Shown: in pieces, positions 63,592 through 64,000 of the stretch | How positions within the stretch are numbered: position 1 is the first letter of the stretch | Layout: each line of letters starts with the position of its first letter | Assembly (NCBI RefSeq): GCF_902859625.1 | Contig: NZ_CADIJX010000001.1 | Location: 1,364,001 to 1,428,000 of the forward strand | DNA from: Achromobacter pestifer | GTDB taxonomy: Bacteria > Pseudomonadota > Gammaproteobacteria > Burkholderiales > Burkholderiaceae_B | DNA length: 64,000 nucleotides | Direction: 5' to 3' | Notes under the pieces: generated by a model | The model's input: the letters and a program-made list of their open reading frames with translations, nothing else | Told to the model about the DNA's origin: nothing | Database searches by the model: none | Program-made: the position numbers and the translations under genes

Positions 63592-64000
63592 CTAGGCGTC
63601 GCGTGTCACCCGCACGATTTCCTCGGGCGAGGTCTGGCCACCGTCCACCCAGCGCTGGCCGTCCTGCCGCATCGTGCGCATGCCCGACGCCACGGCGGCC
63701 AGGCGCAGTTCGCGTTCGTCCCGGCCCTCGTGGATCAGTCGCCGTGCGTCGTCATCCACCGTGAACAGTTCATGGATGCCCGAGCGCCCGCTGTAGCCCG
63801 TATGGTTGCAAGTCGGGCATCCCACCGGATGGAACACCTGCTTGCCATCAAGCATCGACGGCTTCTTGCATTCCGGACACAGCTTGCGCACCAGTCGCTG
63901 CGCCAGCACGCCCAACAGCGATGACGCCAGCAGGAAGGGTTCTACGCCCATGTCCGTCAGGCGCGTCACGGCGGACACGGCGTCGTTGGTGTGCAGCGTG
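63592..64000 (-). CDS. gspE: type II secretion ATPase GspE (C-terminal part)
   Basis: The frame is open at the window end, so only the last 136 codons are visible. The segment [44 protein letters not shown] is typical of GspE: the His-box THTND region, then the start of the zinc domain. The tetracysteine zinc site is CPEC and CPTC (spaced about 24 residues). The C terminus [25 protein letters not shown] completes the family. It is convergent with gspN. The secretin gspD and the platform gene gspF presumably lie beyond the window. Confidence 0.94.
   Translation of the reverse strand, partial: TLHTNDAVSAVTRLTDMGVEPFLLASSLLGVLAQRLVRKLCPECKKPSMLDGKQVFHPVGCPTCNHTGYSGRSGIHELFTVDDDARRLIHEGRDERELRLAAVASGMRTMRQDGQRWVDGGQTSPEEIVRVTRDA

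Overview
The window is high-GC, densely packed proteobacterial chromosome. Protein types and gene order (prlC, ubiC, an AcrAB/MexAB-type efflux operon with its own LysR regulator, several branched-chain-amino-acid-type ABC uptake systems, GsiABCD with a gamma-glutamyltransferase, a split gsp locus) suggest a betaproteobacterium of the Alcaligenaceae, most like Achromobacter or Bordetella. This is judged from sequence recognition only. I see no rRNA, tRNA, CRISPR array, insertion sequence or phage gene.

Layout. 1-3.2 kb: 3' end of prlC, a methyltransferase, an SCO-type copper lipoprotein and a GlsB-type membrane protein. 3.2-10.4 kb: an RND efflux operon (adaptor, pump, outer-membrane channel) divergent from a LysR gene. 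10.4-11.2 kb: an RluF-like pseudouridine synthase. 11.2-20.4 kb: an amide-type operon (nitrilase-family amidase, four-component ABC importer with a permease-ATPase fusion, AmiC-like sensor, AmiR-like ANTAR antiterminator, M81 peptidase). It is preceded by a leader RNA carrying a strong intrinsic terminator, the layout expected for ligand-controlled antitermination. 20.5-21.1 kb: ubiC.

21.1-34.9 kb: one 13.8-kb, 13-gene operon whose genes mostly overlap or abut. It encodes a GntR regulator, a binding protein, LivHMGF, a two-subunit aconitase-family hydratase, HyuB/HyuA, a cysteine-less isochorismatase-fold protein, a flavoprotein dehydrogenase and an isocitrate-lyase/PEP-mutase-family lyase. 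The enzyme set reads as import, ring opening, dehydrogenation, hydration and C-C cleavage of a substituted succinate or maleate derivative. I do not recognise it as a described pathway, and it is the best candidate for a new system here. Its promoter appears to make a leaderless gntR transcript and lies between two GGAAC-type dyads.

35.1-42.5 kb: two unknown secreted proteins, a TetR-SDR-MFS cluster with twin 20-bp operators, yaeQ, a LysE-family exporter and an acetoacetate-decarboxylase-family gene. 42.7-50.7 kb: a glutathione-type importer with a signal-less gamma-glutamyltransferase, divergent from a LysR gene.

50.7-64.0 kb: a phosphate-starvation and secretion island. It holds a Tat-type phospholipase C, a phosphodiesterase lipoprotein, a small lipoprotein, a PhoX-type phosphatase, and divergently a type II secretion operon (gspC, G-N, with gspE converging at the window edge). 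Three candidate Pho boxes, each exactly 10 nt from a -10-like hexamer, sit in front of the phosphodiesterase, phoX-like and gspC genes. Phosphatases and secretion machine may therefore be co-induced by phosphate limitation.
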